The notes below the pieces were generated by a model, which worked only from the letters and a program-made list of their open reading frames with translations, ran no database searches and had not been told where the DNA came from. A program made the position numbers and the translations under genes. A stretch of DNA of 64,000 nt from Ariolimax columbianus. Lineage: Eukaryota > Mollusca > Gastropoda > Stylommatophora > Arionidae. Shown here piece by piece: positions 21,405 through 32,259 of this stretch (the first letter of the stretch is position 1; each line of letters starts with the position of its first letter). Where the stretch lies: assembly GCA_036924085.1 (NCBI GenBank), contig JAVGWX010000002.1, forward strand, positions 90,232,371-90,296,370, written 5' to 3'.

Positions 21405-24228
21405 TGTTTCTTCTTCTTCTTCTTCGTACGCAGTCAGACAGTAACCATTATTTTTTCGAAAAAAACGGCGGTCATCCTGAGGCTGTCGACACTGCCATAG
21501 AGCTTGTCTTGCAGTTCCACTGGTGATGGCCACATCTGCTCTCTCTGATCCTCGTATGTCGGGCAGTTCTGCAGCAGATGTTAAGCGGTCATTTTACCGG
21601 TACCGCACGGGCATTCGTCGGTATTACCTATCTTCAATTTGTTGAATAGGTGGTACCTCAGTCTATTGTGGCTAGTGCGAAGTCTGAAGACAACGACCTG
21701 CTCTCTTCTGTTCAACTGGTAATAGGCATCGTTTTTGGTGTAACCAGTATGTTCGGTTTCCAGTTTGGTCATGTACCTGGCTTTGATAAGCCGTTTTGAC
21801 ACTTCGTACGTCATACTAGTATCTGTTTGTGGTAGTCTTGCACCTTCTTTTTCCAGTCTGTCTGCCTCCTCGTTGCCTTGGATGTTGCAATGTGATGGGA
21901 CCCACTGTACCACTACCCTTTTTGGTGCGGACTGCTGGCACAGTTGGCAGAGTCCTGCTCTTAAGTCATTAAGCTCAGTGTTTTTCTGGCTTTTGAGCGC
22001 TGTGAATACGGCGAGAGCATCTGTAAGCAGGACTATATGGCTTTCATTTTCTTTATGTGTTACCATTTCTTCCACTGCCGCCATCAGTGCCTCTGCCTCC
22101 GCTCTGAAATTGCTTGTGTACTTACCAGTAGCGAAGGACAGTGTTATTTTTCTGCCATTTGGTAGGTTCAGGAATGCTCCTGCCCCTCCGTTCTGTGTAG
22201 TGTTTGTTACAGAACCGTCAGTGTATGCATGGGTCCAGTCCATGCTTGGGTAGTTTTTCGATATAAAGCTTAGGGTAGTATCTCTCCTTTCTTTTTCAGT
22301 CTGGCAGTTTTTGTTTGCAATACCTGGTATATTTTCTACCACCTCTGGAAATATATCCTGCCTCCAGATAGGTTTTCGTACAGTAGTGATGGGTTTTGGT
22401 GTTGTTAGTGCGTTTATGGGATCTTTGTTCATCTTTGCTTTGGCTATTTCTGCAAAGTTTCTCCGCTTTAGTTTCCCATTTCCCATATTGTTTAGTCTCT
22501 GGTGCATTGGATGGTCAGTCAGTCTTCGGAGTTTCTCTAACTGCAGCTGGGCTCTGCAGTCTCTTCTATCGGTCATGGATTGCAGTTTTGTAATCTTTTC
22601 AAGTTCTACAATTGGCGTTGACTTCATGCCTCATGTTATAACTCTCATGGCTTGGTTTTGAAGTTTGCTAACTTTATCGAAGTTCGCCTTTGCTGCTGTT
22701 GTCCATGCCGCAATGCCATACTCGAGAACTGGTCTCACTCTTCCAGTGTACAGTTTCTTTAGTATGCTTTCGTCTGCTCCCCAGCTTGTGCCAGCAAGTT
22801 TCCTCATGATTGCCATTCTTTCTCTGGTTCTCATTCGGTTTCTCTCGATCTGACTTTTCCATGTCATGCGCCGATCAAATGTGACTCCCAGATAGTTTGG
22901 GTTGTCGTTTGGCTGCAGGAATTTGCCATTTAAATTTAATTTGGTATTTTGGGGTTTGATTGAAAGTTAGAATATTGTGCATGTAGTTTTCTCCTCGTTT
23001 ATTTTGACCAGCCATGAGTTCGCCCACTCTTCCAGCGATGTTAGGGCCTGCTGCATCCGATTTCTTGCTATGGTGAGATTGTTTTCAGAGGTCCACATAG
23101 CCAGATCGTCTGCAAACATTGAGCTCTGGACTCTTCTTGGTACATTCTCTGTAATGTCGTTTGTATACACCAGGAAGAGTGTGGATGACAGTACTCCCCC
23201 TTGGGGTACTCCCTGCTCAAGTGTCACCTTTTTGCTCATCTGCCCTTGTACTTGGACTCTGGCCGTTCTGTTTTTGAGGTAGTGGTTGATCCACTTGTAC
23301 ATTTTCCCACAAACATCACTTCTTCTTAGCTTGACTCTAAGTCCATCTTTCCAGACTTTGTCAAATGCCTTTTCCAGGTCCACCCAACCCGCTACTGTGT
23401 GTTTCTATGCCTGGTAGGCATCTTCTATTTCCTGGGCTATGAGGATGACCTGGTCCTCAGTGGATCTGTGCTGTCTAAAGCCGGTTTGCCGTTTTTCTTC
23501 CAGATGCCACATCAGTCTGGTGTTTATCATACGTCCCATCAGTTTGCCGACACAGCTCAGTAGGCTGATAAGCCTGTATCCATTTGGATCTGTTTTGTCC
23601 TTTCCTTTTTTTGGTACTGGTACAAGTACTGCGTCTTTCCATGCCTGGGGTACAATTCCCCTTTTCCAGCTTTGGTTCAGGACAGATAGCAGTTTCCTCT
23701 TCGCTGTTTGGCCCAGCCCCATCAGCATTTCGTTTGTTATCCCATCTTTTCCGGGAGATTTCCTTTTCTTTAATGTTCTCATGGCCTCTTCCATTTCGCT
23801 CATTGTTAATTTGGCCATCATATGCTCTTCAGGTGCCGTATTGATGTTGTCGTGCCCCTTTTGCTCTTCACTAATGTCTGTATGCCTATCTGCAGGGACC
23901 TCGATGTGGTTTGCTCTGGCATAGTAATCGACAAAAGCGTTTGCAGCTTTTTTACCAGTGAGCAAGTTTTCGCCCTGCTTGATGGTATTTTTGTTTGTTT
24001 GAAGGGGTTCGTCATTCATGGCTCTGACTAGCTTCCATAGATTGTTCTCTTCTTTGTCCAGGTTTAGGCTTTCCGTTTTGTTTTTCCAGCTCTCTCTTGC
24101 TGTTTGCTTGAGAGTGTGTATTTCGCCGTGGCGGCTTTGAGGGCGATGTTTACCTCCATAGATTCTTCTCGCTCTGCCATGTTATTGGCTGTTTGATTGA
24201 TTGGGGTGTTAGTGGGGCTCAAATTTGG
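21405..24228 (-). mobile_element. LINE-B: best-preserved non-LTR retrotransposon (RT plus RNase H), endonuclease missing
   Basis: Read on the minus strand. Linker LDKEENNLWKLVRAMNDEP at about 24060-24000. RT begins near 23840 with MEEAMRTLKKRKSPGKDGI, then NGYRLISLLSCVGKLMGRMI, FRQHRSTEDQV and DLEKAFDKVWKDG. The palm carries GVPQGGVLSS (about 23210) and MFADDLAMW, with the catalytic Asp pair near 23110. The thumb includes VRPVLEYGIAAWTTAAKANF (about 22740). RNase H has YTDGS (Asp near 22219), FRAEAEAL, VLLTDALAV and SHCNIQGNEEADRL. The C-terminal knuckle is TDECPCGTGKMTA near 21610. I count three in-frame stops (about 23400, 22970, 22630) and one frameshift, so it is inactive but recent. It ends in a (GAA)n-type tail (written TTC at 21405-21425) and is 5' truncated near 24228. 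Probably I-clade-like; a tree would settle the clade. Confidence 0.93.
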
Positions 24229-24232
24229 AGCA

Positions 24233-24545
24233 GCTGATGATGATGATGATATAATCCTTTGAGCTGTGAGTTGGCGGCTCTTGATAGCACAACGCCTCCC
24301 GGACAAGATCACACGTCCTCCCTCAATTGTTGTAGTGGTGTGAACAGCGTGTTGAGTATTTTGCGGTGTGGTGGTAGCAGCAGGATCTGCAGATCAACCA
24401 GCCCTGGGCTCAAAGTCAGGAGGTGCTCCACTGACTCCGGTCGTGGCAGAATCTGCAGTTTGGTTCACATAGTGGGTCTAAGCTATTCAGATGTTTGTTG
24501 GGAGGGGTATGGCCTGTTCTCAGCTTAAAGATCAAACTCTGGTGT
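24233..24545 (-). mobile_element. LINE-C C-terminal and 3' fragment
   Basis: On the minus strand it encodes CEPNCRFCHDRSQ followed by a decayed ESVEHLLTLCPGLADLR-like segment, the Cys-rich C-terminus of LINE-C, as at 59085-59280. The 3' end abuts (GAT)n at 24235-24252. It adjoins the truncated 5' end of LINE-B, so LINE-B was probably inserted next to or into it. Confidence 0.75.
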
Positions 24546-24719
24546 CTTCGTAAACATCGTTTTAGTTTTACTGGTGTTTGTTTTAGAGTCACCTACTTTC
24601 TTCAATAATTAGTTTTTTAAATTAGATTTACAGGAGGTTCCGGAGTTTTAAAATTCGCGCGGACATGTAACAGCCATTATGGAAATTTAACGTGAGCTAT
24701 TTTGATTGTGATGAGAGTT

Positions 24720-25280
24720 CGGGTGAGGTTCGTTCAGTTCAGGTAAGGGTTGCTTTGTTCATGTGAAGTTTGTTGTGTTTAGATGAGGTTTGTTGTGTTT
24801 AGATGAGGTCTGTTGATTTCAGGAGAGGTTTGTTTGTTCAAGTGAGCTTCATTGTGTGTAGGTGAGCTTCATTGTGTTCATGTGAGCTTCATTGTGTTCC
24901 GGTGAGATTCATTGTGTTCAGGTGAGATTCATTGTGTTCAGGTGAGCTTCATTGTGTTTGTTTAGGTGAGCTTCATTGTGTTTAGGTGAGCTTCATTGTG
25001 TTTAGGTGAGCTTCATTGTGTTTAGGTGAGCTTCATTGTGTGTAGGTGAGCTTCATTGTGTTTAGGTGAGCTTCATTGTGTTTAGGTGAGCTTCATTGTA
25101 TTCAGGTGAGCTTCATTGTGTTCAGGTGAGCTTCATTGTGTTTAGGTGAGCTTCATTGTGTTCAGGTGAGCTTCATTGTGTTCAGGTCGTTTATGATGTA
25201 TTCTGATGACGTGCGTTGTGTACAGAACAGCTTTGATGTCTTCAGGCGATGTCTGTTGTGCCCAGGTGAACTTCGTTGTG
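24720..25280. repeat. 20-bp minisatellite with a 5' splice site-like core
   Basis: Unit 'ttcattgtgttcaggtgagc' (20 bp), about 20 regular copies between 24840 and 25190 with diverged units on both sides. The variants are mainly 'gtttagg', 'gttcagg' and 'gtgtagg'. Every regular unit holds (C/T)AGGTGAGC on the plus strand, close to the consensus for a U1-recognised splice donor. Confidence 0.92.
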
Positions 25281-25294
25281 TTCAAGGGCTGTTA

Positions 25295-25440
25295 AGGTGA
25301 TATATATATATACACACACACACACACGAGGGAAAGTCATTAAGTAGCATTTATTACTGGTAGATTCATCGGCACAATGCTCTGACATACTTTCTGATTA
25401 TCCCTCGTGTGTATATATATATATTTATATATACACCATT
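25295..25440. repeat. Inverted repeat with AT/AC arms
   Basis: The arms 'tatatacacacac...cacgaggga' (25300-25334) and 'tccctcgtgtgtatatatat' (25401-25424) are reverse complements around a loop of about 65 bases. It could be a small non-autonomous DNA element or a palindromic microsatellite. No target duplication is identifiable because the flanks are simple sequence. Confidence 0.6.
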
Positions 25441-25599
25441 ATATCCCTCACCATCCATAACCATCTTTCCCGCAATGTTTGTATCTTGTCTGTCTGTTTG
25501 TATGTCTATCAATCGATCAGTCCGTCTGTCTGCCTTACTGCCTGCATACCTACTCGAGCGACCACCCGTCCGTGAGACTGGTCGCCCGATCGACTGTTC

Positions 25600-25785
25600 G
25601 AAATCTGTCCCAACTCCAATACCAGGTACCCATTTACAGCTGGGTCGACTGGAGGAGCGGTCGTACCAGGGTCGAACCCCGACCTGATGTGTGTTTTGTC
25701 AATCCGTGATTTCGAATCCTGGCGCGCTATAATTCTAGTCTTAGCAAGCCAGCTCCACGTCCACTAGGCTACATGCTCCACAAAA
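25600..25785 (-). mobile_element. SINE-3 copy (tRNA-derived)
   Basis: On the minus strand it starts GGAGCATGTAGCCTAGTGG, which fits a tRNA A-box region, with a B-box-like GGATTCGAAATC about 50 bases on. The body includes 'ggtacccatttacagctggg' (plus-strand text, 25632-25651), shared with the SINE-3 copy at 59280-59547. Confidence 0.75.
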
Positions 25786-26139
25786 TATATTTATTTATTT
25801 CTCTCCTCTCTGCCTTCCCTCTCCCTATAAATATGGCCGTGTTTTCTTCCCCCCCCCCCCCCCAACCTCGTCCCAATTTCCCAGTATTTATAACCTCCTA
25901 TTATCCACTGCCCACTGTGTTATCACCTCACAACTCGGCAAGGCAATTTCCTCCCAAAATAAATTCACATTATCACAATATCCAGAATCACATTATCTTA
26001 ATCATACTTTCAGAAATAATAACCGCCATTATCATGTGCCGTGACGGACACGCGGAGATGATCTTTCATGTCAGCAACGCCACGAAAAATCCCGTGGACC
26101 ATTTCTGATTGCAGCGGCGTTAGTAGCGAAGTGGCTGGC
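25786..26139. other. No gene seen
   Basis: AT- and C-rich sequence with a poly-C run at about 25849-25863. Nothing recognised. Confidence 0.5.
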
Positions 26140-26144
26140 AGATT

Positions 26145-26395
26145 ATTCACTGTGGGTGTATCTACCCAATCGGTCGCTGTAGTCAAGAGGTTTAGGCACT
26201 CGCCTCTCACAGTGATGAACGGACATGGTGGGCGATCGAACCCCGCAAATTCAAGTGGAAGGTAAGACCAGAGTGCCTGCTTCCCAAGTTTCTTCCAGTC
26301 GTCTCGACCAATAGTCTTGCCCCTCATTCAAGGTAACTCGAGATATGAGTGAGATTGATGATCAGCGCATATTCTTACTCACTATTATCCAAATA
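26145..26395 (+). mobile_element. SINE-2 copy (tRNA-derived), plus strand
   Basis: The head contains 'cgctgtagtcaagaggttta' then 'ggc' (A box) and 'gggcgatcgaaccccgc' (B box). The body 'agagtgcctgcttcccaag...ccagtcgtctcgacca' and the end 'gagtgagattgatg' match the minus-strand copy at 33785-34020. The pair is inverted with about 7.4 kb between. Confidence 0.85.
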
Positions 26396-26597
26396 AGGCG
26401 CAAATCGCACTATTAAGACAAAACCGTCTGATGGTATGGCCATCATCGCTTCGCGATGGACAATTAAATTGTTTTTATCAACCTAATGTAAGCATACCAT
26501 TTGAAGATTGTCGATGAATAATGGTCTCGCTGCCTGACAGTCGCCGATGAAGTGTACAGTCGTGATGTTTATTTTATACCCGGTAGTATACCAGATT

Positions 26598-26885
26598 ATT
26601 CTTCTTCTTCTTCAGCGTTTGTCCTGAAAAGGACGTTATTGTGTTGTAGTTTTCAGCAAGGATGTAATATTTGCACATATCGGCCTGACACAACCAGATT
26701 CAGTTGCCATTTGTTTAGTATTGGTTTGCCTTTCCACTGCGATCCCTATTCACTTTAGCCAGACTACATTAATGCAGCCACTTCCCAGTGCCGCCTCTTG
26801 AATGCGGGAAAGGGTCTTGGTTAGCTCTGATTCGCTGACCCTGATGCAATCACCCAGGTTTGAGTTGCTAGCTGCTGTCATGTCA
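26598..26885 (-). mobile_element. SINE-1 copy, diverged
   Basis: Minus-oriented. It begins with the (TTC)n complement of the GAA tail, then 'gttttcagcaaggatgtaat' (decayed 'gtttac...ctg.gat'), 'atttgcaca.atcggcctgacac', 'ccactgcgatccc' and 'gctctgattcgctgaccctg' from the 5' region of SINE-1. Confidence 0.75.
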
Positions 26886-27202
26886 TTCAGAGTGCTGCAT
26901 AGCGGACTCGGAAGATTAGATCTGAGATCCCTACGAGGGTTTCAAGCCGTGTATCTTGACCAGAAGGCTGGTACACGGATACTGAATGTTCACCATTTCA
27001 CTTAAAATGTAAGCATAAATACAGCCGTTGCTGGTTAAATAGAAATGGTTTTACATGATCAGGTTGCTAGCCCCACGCAAGTTGTCTTTCTAAGGCACGC
27101 TTGGCTACGATGTTACAATTGTTCTATTTCTTTCTGCTATCAATCGGTTGATTTTTTAAAAAAATGTAATTTTGCCGACACTATTGTTTAAAAAACGATA
27201 TT

Positions 27203-27226
27203 CTTCTTCTTCTTCTTCTTCTTCTT

Positions 27227-27257
<31 letters not shown>

Positions 27258-27565
27258 TTCTTCTTTTTCGTCTTCTTCTTCTCCTTGTTTGCGTTCGTTC
27301 AGAAAAAGGTGTGTATGATATTTTGTCTAAATTCACAGCGAGGATGCGATATCTGCGTCTTTCGACCTGACTTATCCGACTTCAGGACGGTATTTATGGA
27401 GTGGGTTTACCTTCGATCTTCGATCCCTAATCTCTTAGTCAGGCTGCATAATTGCAGTCTTTCCAGGGCCGTCACTTGGAAACAAAATAGGGTCTTGGTC
27501 AGTTATGGGTCACCGATGCAAGCATCCAGCTATTGGTCGTTTGATGTTTCAGCAGCGTATTCCCT
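27203..27565 (-). mobile_element. SINE-1 copy with a long (TTC)n tract
   Basis: The (CTT)n run at 27203-27290 corresponds to the GAA tail of SINE-1 and has expanded as a microsatellite. Following it are 'gcgatatctgcgtctttcga' and 'cctgacttatccgac', then 'agggtcttggtcagttatgg', all diagnostic of SINE-1 on the minus strand. Confidence 0.82.
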
Positions 27566-28369
27566 GCTGCATTTTTGGCCATGAACGCTTTTAAACTGTC
27601 GGATATTTACAATCGATATTCGATCTAAACTATATGTACTCATAATTGCATTGCTTCGTTCAGCTAGTTTGAGATAAGGGTACGTAAGACGGCTTTAAAA
27701 TAATGGAACCGTAGCGCGTCCAAGTCTTTTTTCATATGTCGCCAAATTCGAGAATGGTTATAATATCTCATCATTGGCTGCTATATTTAGCCGTTGTTTT
27801 GTGTCTGGCTTTGATATGTATGAAATGGAGAGTGACACAGTGGTTAGATCGGTTGCCTTGCGTGGCGAAACTTTAGGAGAACCTCGAATAATAACTACTT
27901 ATTGTTCTTTTTCTTCATCTCCTTCTTATACTTTCTAGCATGTTCATTACACAGCGTTGCTTTTTTAGAACCGCCAACCTATTTGGCTTTTAACGTTTCT
28001 TGGCAAGTCTGCAGTACGGTAGGTTGGCATTACTTTCTGTGCGCGGAGGAGGAGAAAAAACGATGTCTACCAAACTGCCCGTAAGCGTGATTCGAACCCG
28101 GTCCAAACAGACTAACAGGTCGCACTAGAAGAGTCTGTGAACAAAAGTTCAGATTACTTGGTTATTGGGAAATTGGTTAAATTAGGAGAATTAGAAGTGC
28201 TTGGAAATGGGCCATATCTTGATTACATGATCCCCGGGGCTGCTGTGGGTCTCAACTTAGTCTCCAATCGACCCTGTATTGGGTCTCCACGAGGTCCAGT
28301 GGGTGGTTAGCATCCCATCAGAAGCGTCTCGGTTGTTATTGCTTTCAGCAAGAGACCACCGGATTTTAG
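27566..28369. other. No gene recognised; two isolated tRNA-promoter-like motifs
   Basis: An A-box-like 'gacacagtggttagatcggt' (about 27834) and a B-box-like 'gtgattcgaacccgg' (about 28086) lie 240 bp apart. They may be ends of a SINE split by other DNA, but I see no second copy. The rest is unremarkable. Confidence 0.4.
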
Positions 28370-28515
28370 GTCTTTACCGGGTTTGTCTCGATTGTACAAC
28401 ATTGCTGTAGCAATCTTTACCGGGTTTATCTCGATTGTACAACATTGCTTAAGCAATCTTTACCGGGGTCTCTTTTTTGTCTCGATTGTACAACATTGCT
28501 GCAGCAATGCTCAAC
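28368..28515. repeat. About 49-bp tandem repeat, three copies
   Basis: 'ctcgattgtacaacattgct' followed by '(g/t)aagcaatctttaccgggtt' is repeated three times. Each copy carries a short palindrome, ATTGCTNNAGCAAT. Confidence 0.8.
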
Positions 28516-28754
28516 GGGCCGTTGTTTCGTCGTGACCTGCCCATCCATGTTTTGCCTTATCTGCATGGATTACCGCATCATTCACAAAGGTAAATCACCT
28601 TATGTCAGAATTGGGGAATTGTTTGTCAACGGTGGTCGTGGATAGTGATTGTGATATATGGTATCTCAAGAGAGGCCTGGGTCACTCTCATTTCGTTATG
28701 TCAACGTTCAGGTCAGGTTAAAGTAAAGCTTAGGGGAGGAGACTAACGTCTGGT

Positions 28755-28932
28755 CAAGCATGTTAATGTCAGGCACAATTTGCTGATCGGACATATTAGT
28801 CAGAGTCAGGTTAATATGCTGATCGGACATATTAGTCATGGTAAGGCAAAATTTGCTGATCGGACATATTAGTCAGGTGTCAGGCAAAATATACTGATCG
28901 GACATGCTAGTCAGGGTCTGGCAAAATTAGCG
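28755..28932 (-). repeat. 37-39-bp repeat in the LINE-C 3' terminal region
   Basis: Four copies of 'gctgatcggacatattagtc' plus 'agg.t.aggcaaaat'. The same unit, on the other strand, forms the end of the LINE-C copy at about 62700-62840. This repeat is therefore a normal part of the LINE-C 3' untranslated end. Confidence 0.8.
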
Positions 28933-29190
28933 GACCACGACCCGCACCTCGACTTCTTCGCAGTTCTCTCTGAAAATGGACTTATTGTATGGCAGCCTGG
29001 GTAACAAGGTGGAGAATCGACGTGATCCTCTGCAGTAGTGACCGACACGCAGATGAAGCCAAGAATAAGACAACAACCTTGAGGGCCCCTGTCATCCTTC
29101 GTCAATATGCTCAGGAATTGGAGAACGCTACTCCAACCTGCCATCTAACACTCTTTTCAGGGCTCACAAAAGAGTAGAATTACTCATTCA
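28933..29190 (-). mobile_element. LINE-C 3' end copy
   Basis: Minus strand: 'cacaaaagagtagaa' (its complement begins the conserved 3' segment), 'gaggcccctgtc'-like, 'gtgaccgacacgcagatgaa' and 'gtgatcc' all align with 34110-34300 and 58940-59110. Confidence 0.8.
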
Positions 29191-29810
29191 ACATCAGTCA
29201 ATTAATCAGTCAATCAGTCAAAGCTTCGACAAAATGTAAATCAAGACTTCTTCTTGTCCTTCGTTATTTGCTCGCGCTAATAATCACACTTATTTCACTC
29301 AGAAACACTCCGTCCGTTCTCACACCTACCTCGTCTCTCCATATGTTGTCCTGGCCTAGAGAACGCCGAGTTGTCACTCTACTCCTTCTGTGGAGCCGGC
29401 AGACCTAGCTAACATGTTGAACGGTCTGTCTGTTGCCCATGCATGGTCACATGTCTGCGGGGTCGATGAGACATAGACTCCAGGGAAGGGGGAATGAGCG
29501 AGAGAGAGAGAGGGATCGAAACATGCTCACACATACTTTCGCTCACTCGGATGGCGTGCTCACTCCTCAGTCCCTTCATTGATCTGGCCTCACCAGATGA
29601 GGGCATTCGTCTACTCGCAAACACTGCAGACAGAAAACAAACTAGCGCCTATCAGCAAGATTTCTTCGTCTTCTCTCGTAACTTCTAGCTTGTGTGTATT
29701 CGTCTATTTATTCAAAGTGTGGGAAAGAGCATTGATCCGGTTCTGGTGCAGTGTCGTAGCTACAATGGAAGGGGCCCTGGAACTGCTTCTAATATTTCTT
29801 GTTTCTTCTT
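29191..29810. other. No gene seen (0.6 kb)
   Basis: Contains a short GA-rich stretch (29499-29515). No domain or repeat recognised. Confidence 0.5.
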
Positions 29811-29811
29811 A

Positions 29812-30365
29812 TTTTTCTTCGTACGCTGTCAGACGTCGACTTGAGTTTGTTCAAAGAAAGCAGCGGCCGTCCTGAGGCTGTCGACACTGCTACACAGCTT
29901 GTCTAGTGTTGGCACTGGTGCCACGTGTGCTTTCTCTGGTCCCCGTATGTGGGCAATTCTGCAGCATTTGTTCAGGTAGTAATTTTCCAGTTACCACGGA
30001 TGCACTCGTCAGTATCACTTATCTTCAGTTTCTTAATATATGGTACCTCAGTCTGTTGTGGAATATGCGGAGTCTGAAGACCTCCGCCTGCTGTCTTCTG
30101 TTCAACTGGTAATATCATTTCTTGTGTAGTCAGTATGTACTCTTTACGAATTAGTCCCATTATCTAGCCCTAATAAACCTTTTGGACATTTTGCAGGTCA
30201 CACTTGAATATGGTTGAGGTAACCTTCCACCCTTCTTTCGCCAGTCTGTCTGCCTCCTCGTTGTCTTGAATGTTACAGGGGGGGATGGGACCCACTGTAC
30301 TACATCTCTTCCAAATTTGGACAGCTGGCAGAGTACTGATCCTGGGTCATTTAGGTCTATTTTGC
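29812..30365 (-). mobile_element. LINE-B copy, 5' truncated, degraded
   Basis: Minus-strand landmarks shared with 60364-60900: 'ttcttcgtacgctgtcagac' at the tail, 'agcggccgtcctgaggctgt', 'ggtacctcagtctgttgtgg', 'ctgtcttctgttcaactggt', and 'cgccagtctgtctgcctcct'. A mutated knuckle and multiple stops show it is inactive. Confidence 0.85.
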
Positions 30366-30544
30366 TCTTCTACCATTATTTTTATAAAAAAAGAATCTGT
30401 AGGCATGGCTTTACTATCCGTATCTGATGTTCGCCGATGGAATGTCTAAGTCAATGTGAAAATGCCACTTGCCCTAGCAGTTGCAGCTCAGTGTGCAGGG
30501 TTGTTTGTATTTCACCCTTGCATTCGTGTCTCTATACTAAGTTA

Positions 30545-31330
30545 GTTCAGTTCAGTTCAAGTGCCATCTCCGCATCGGAGGACGGCTGCAATGGATCTCC
30601 AGTGTATTCTATCTTTTGCCAAAACGGTGCCATCTGACAGCGTTAATCCAGTCCATCTCTTGATATTATCCACCCACTTAAAACGTTGTCTGCCGCTTGA
30701 ACGACTGCCTTCCACCCTACCCTCTAGTGTGGCTATCAACAAGGATCGGTCTCATGAGACACTGCCACGTGCGATTGTGGAGCACCCAAGCAAACACCAG
30801 AACACATTCTGCAAGATTGCCCTACCAATACAGACCAAAGAAAGGCAGTCTGGTCTGGTGGAGCGAATATGCTCGAAAAACTGTGGGAGACCGGCGAAGA
30901 AATGAAACTTCCATTTTTCTTTTATGAACCTCACCGGACTAAAAGCATAGGATCAGTTGATCGACGAAGAAGAAGAAGTTATCAACAACGAGGTATGTCT
31001 TGTTATATAACCAGAATAGCGTTACTGTCTAACCCTGATATTCGCGACCAACGTCTTCAGTCCCTCCACATTTGCTGTTTTCTCTTTCCAAGAAATGCCA
31101 GCCGATATCCTATCTACCAACATTTTGAAGGCTTCAATATTCTTTACCAACTTATTATTCAGGGTCCATGTTTTTGGGGCAATAAAGTAGTGACGAGTAT
31201 ATGTAAATATTCTCATTTTCAAGGTTGATTTGTGTGGATGGGTCGTAGATTGAGACACACATAGAACCTGCGGGATAACGCTCACATTTCTATCACATTC
31301 TTTATTCACTTGAACAATATCCAATGTGAA
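30545..31330 (-). mobile_element. LINE-E: RTE-like C-terminal fragment, interrupted by LINE-A
   Basis: Minus strand, 5' to 3': TLKMRIFTYTRHYFIAPKTW, LNNKLVKNIEAFKM and ISWKEKTANVEGLK (31230-31020), a decayed W-x-G-Y-I-T-R-H segment near 30995, then LIATLEGRVEGSRSSGRQRF and KWVDNIKRWTGL...DRIHWRSI (30742-30570). These are the last parts of RTE-type LINEs (R-G-R-Q-x-x-x-W-x-D-N-I-x-x-W-T). The element is split by a LINE-A insertion (30743-30979). A second copy lies at 32260-33122 on the plus strand. Confidence 0.87.
30743..30979 (+). mobile_element. LINE-A insertion nested in LINE-E, with target-site duplication
   Basis: A 237-bp, 5'-truncated LINE-A 3' end. The translation in pieces gives ETATCDCGAPKQTPEHILQ then MLEKLWETGEEMK, PHRTKSIGSVDRRRRR, and a GAAGAAGAAG tail. 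It is flanked by the 9-bp direct repeat TATCAACAA (30734-30742 and 30980-30988). Removing it restores continuity of the LINE-E reading frame across the junction, which fixes both borders. Confidence 0.92.
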
Positions 31331-31504
31331 GCCTAGGTTTTAACTGCGTCTGATCTCTTTACAGGAAGCCTGAATCTGAGCTTTATTAGCCGATGTTCAT
31401 TATGGTAATGTGTTTTATTTACATTGTAAGGATGCAAGCCACACACACAACCCTATTACGACATGTTTAGAAGATATTTGTCTTATTAGTACCCAGGTAC
31501 AACC

Positions 31505-31660
31505 CGTAAACACATCTTCACGTACACTAGGGTATCGATACTACTTGACAAAAATCATCGATTCTTCACATACACTGAGATAACGATATTACTTGACCAC
31601 AATTCACCATTCTTCACATACACTAAGATAACGATATTACTTGACCAAAATTCTTACAAC
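31505..31660. repeat. 48-bp tandem repeat, about three copies
   Basis: 'cttcacatacactaagataa' followed by 'cgatattacttgaccaaaattcaccatt' repeats with a 48-bp period (31564, 31612), plus a diverged copy to the left. Confidence 0.8.
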
Positions 31661-31699
31661 ATGCTCTTTATATACAATGATGTATAAGATGTATTTTTA

Positions 31700-31905
31700 T
31701 GTCTCTATTGTTGTGTCCTCTGTATCTCTGTCTGCTACCGTGTTTCTCTCTTTATATCTCTATGTCTCTCTCTTTCTATCTCTTTGTATCGTTCTTTATA
31801 TCCATTTTATTGTATTTCATTCTTTTTCTCTCTGTCGCTCTTTCACTTTCTCTCTCTCTCATTCTCTCTCTCTCATTCTCTCTCTCTCTCTGTCTATTCA
31901 GTCTA
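31700..31905. repeat. Pyrimidine-rich microsatellite
   Basis: (CT)n and related simple sequence. The hydrophobic Ser/Leu-rich frames predicted over it are low-complexity artefacts. Confidence 0.8.
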
Positions 31906-32259
31906 TATCTGCAACACGCAAGACAAAACATTCTATACTTGTGCAAAGGTCAAGATTGAAAATCTGTACCCCTCCTCCCAAAACAATCTGTCAGTGAGCC
32001 TCTTCAATCTGCCAGGACATCTCTTTGATCACACCGTGCACAGACCCTGAATAAAACCCGATGTTTATTGTTTGAGGATACCAGACGGGACTTGTTGAGC
32101 TTAGAACATCATCAATCGGGCTCCTGGTGTGAATGAAAACCCAGGTGCTAATGCAGTGCTGCTGTCATTGTCAACACGAAGCAGAAGGTTGAAGTCTGTG
32201 AAGATTCTTACGAGAGGTCACAATATAGCGCAAGTTTTCCGAGCCTGTATAGAATTATT

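Noticed and set aside
31641..31997. Hydrophobic Ser/Leu/Phe-rich frames that look like membrane proteins
   Set aside because: They lie on (CT)n simple sequence; the same happens at 35600, 45560 and 50268.
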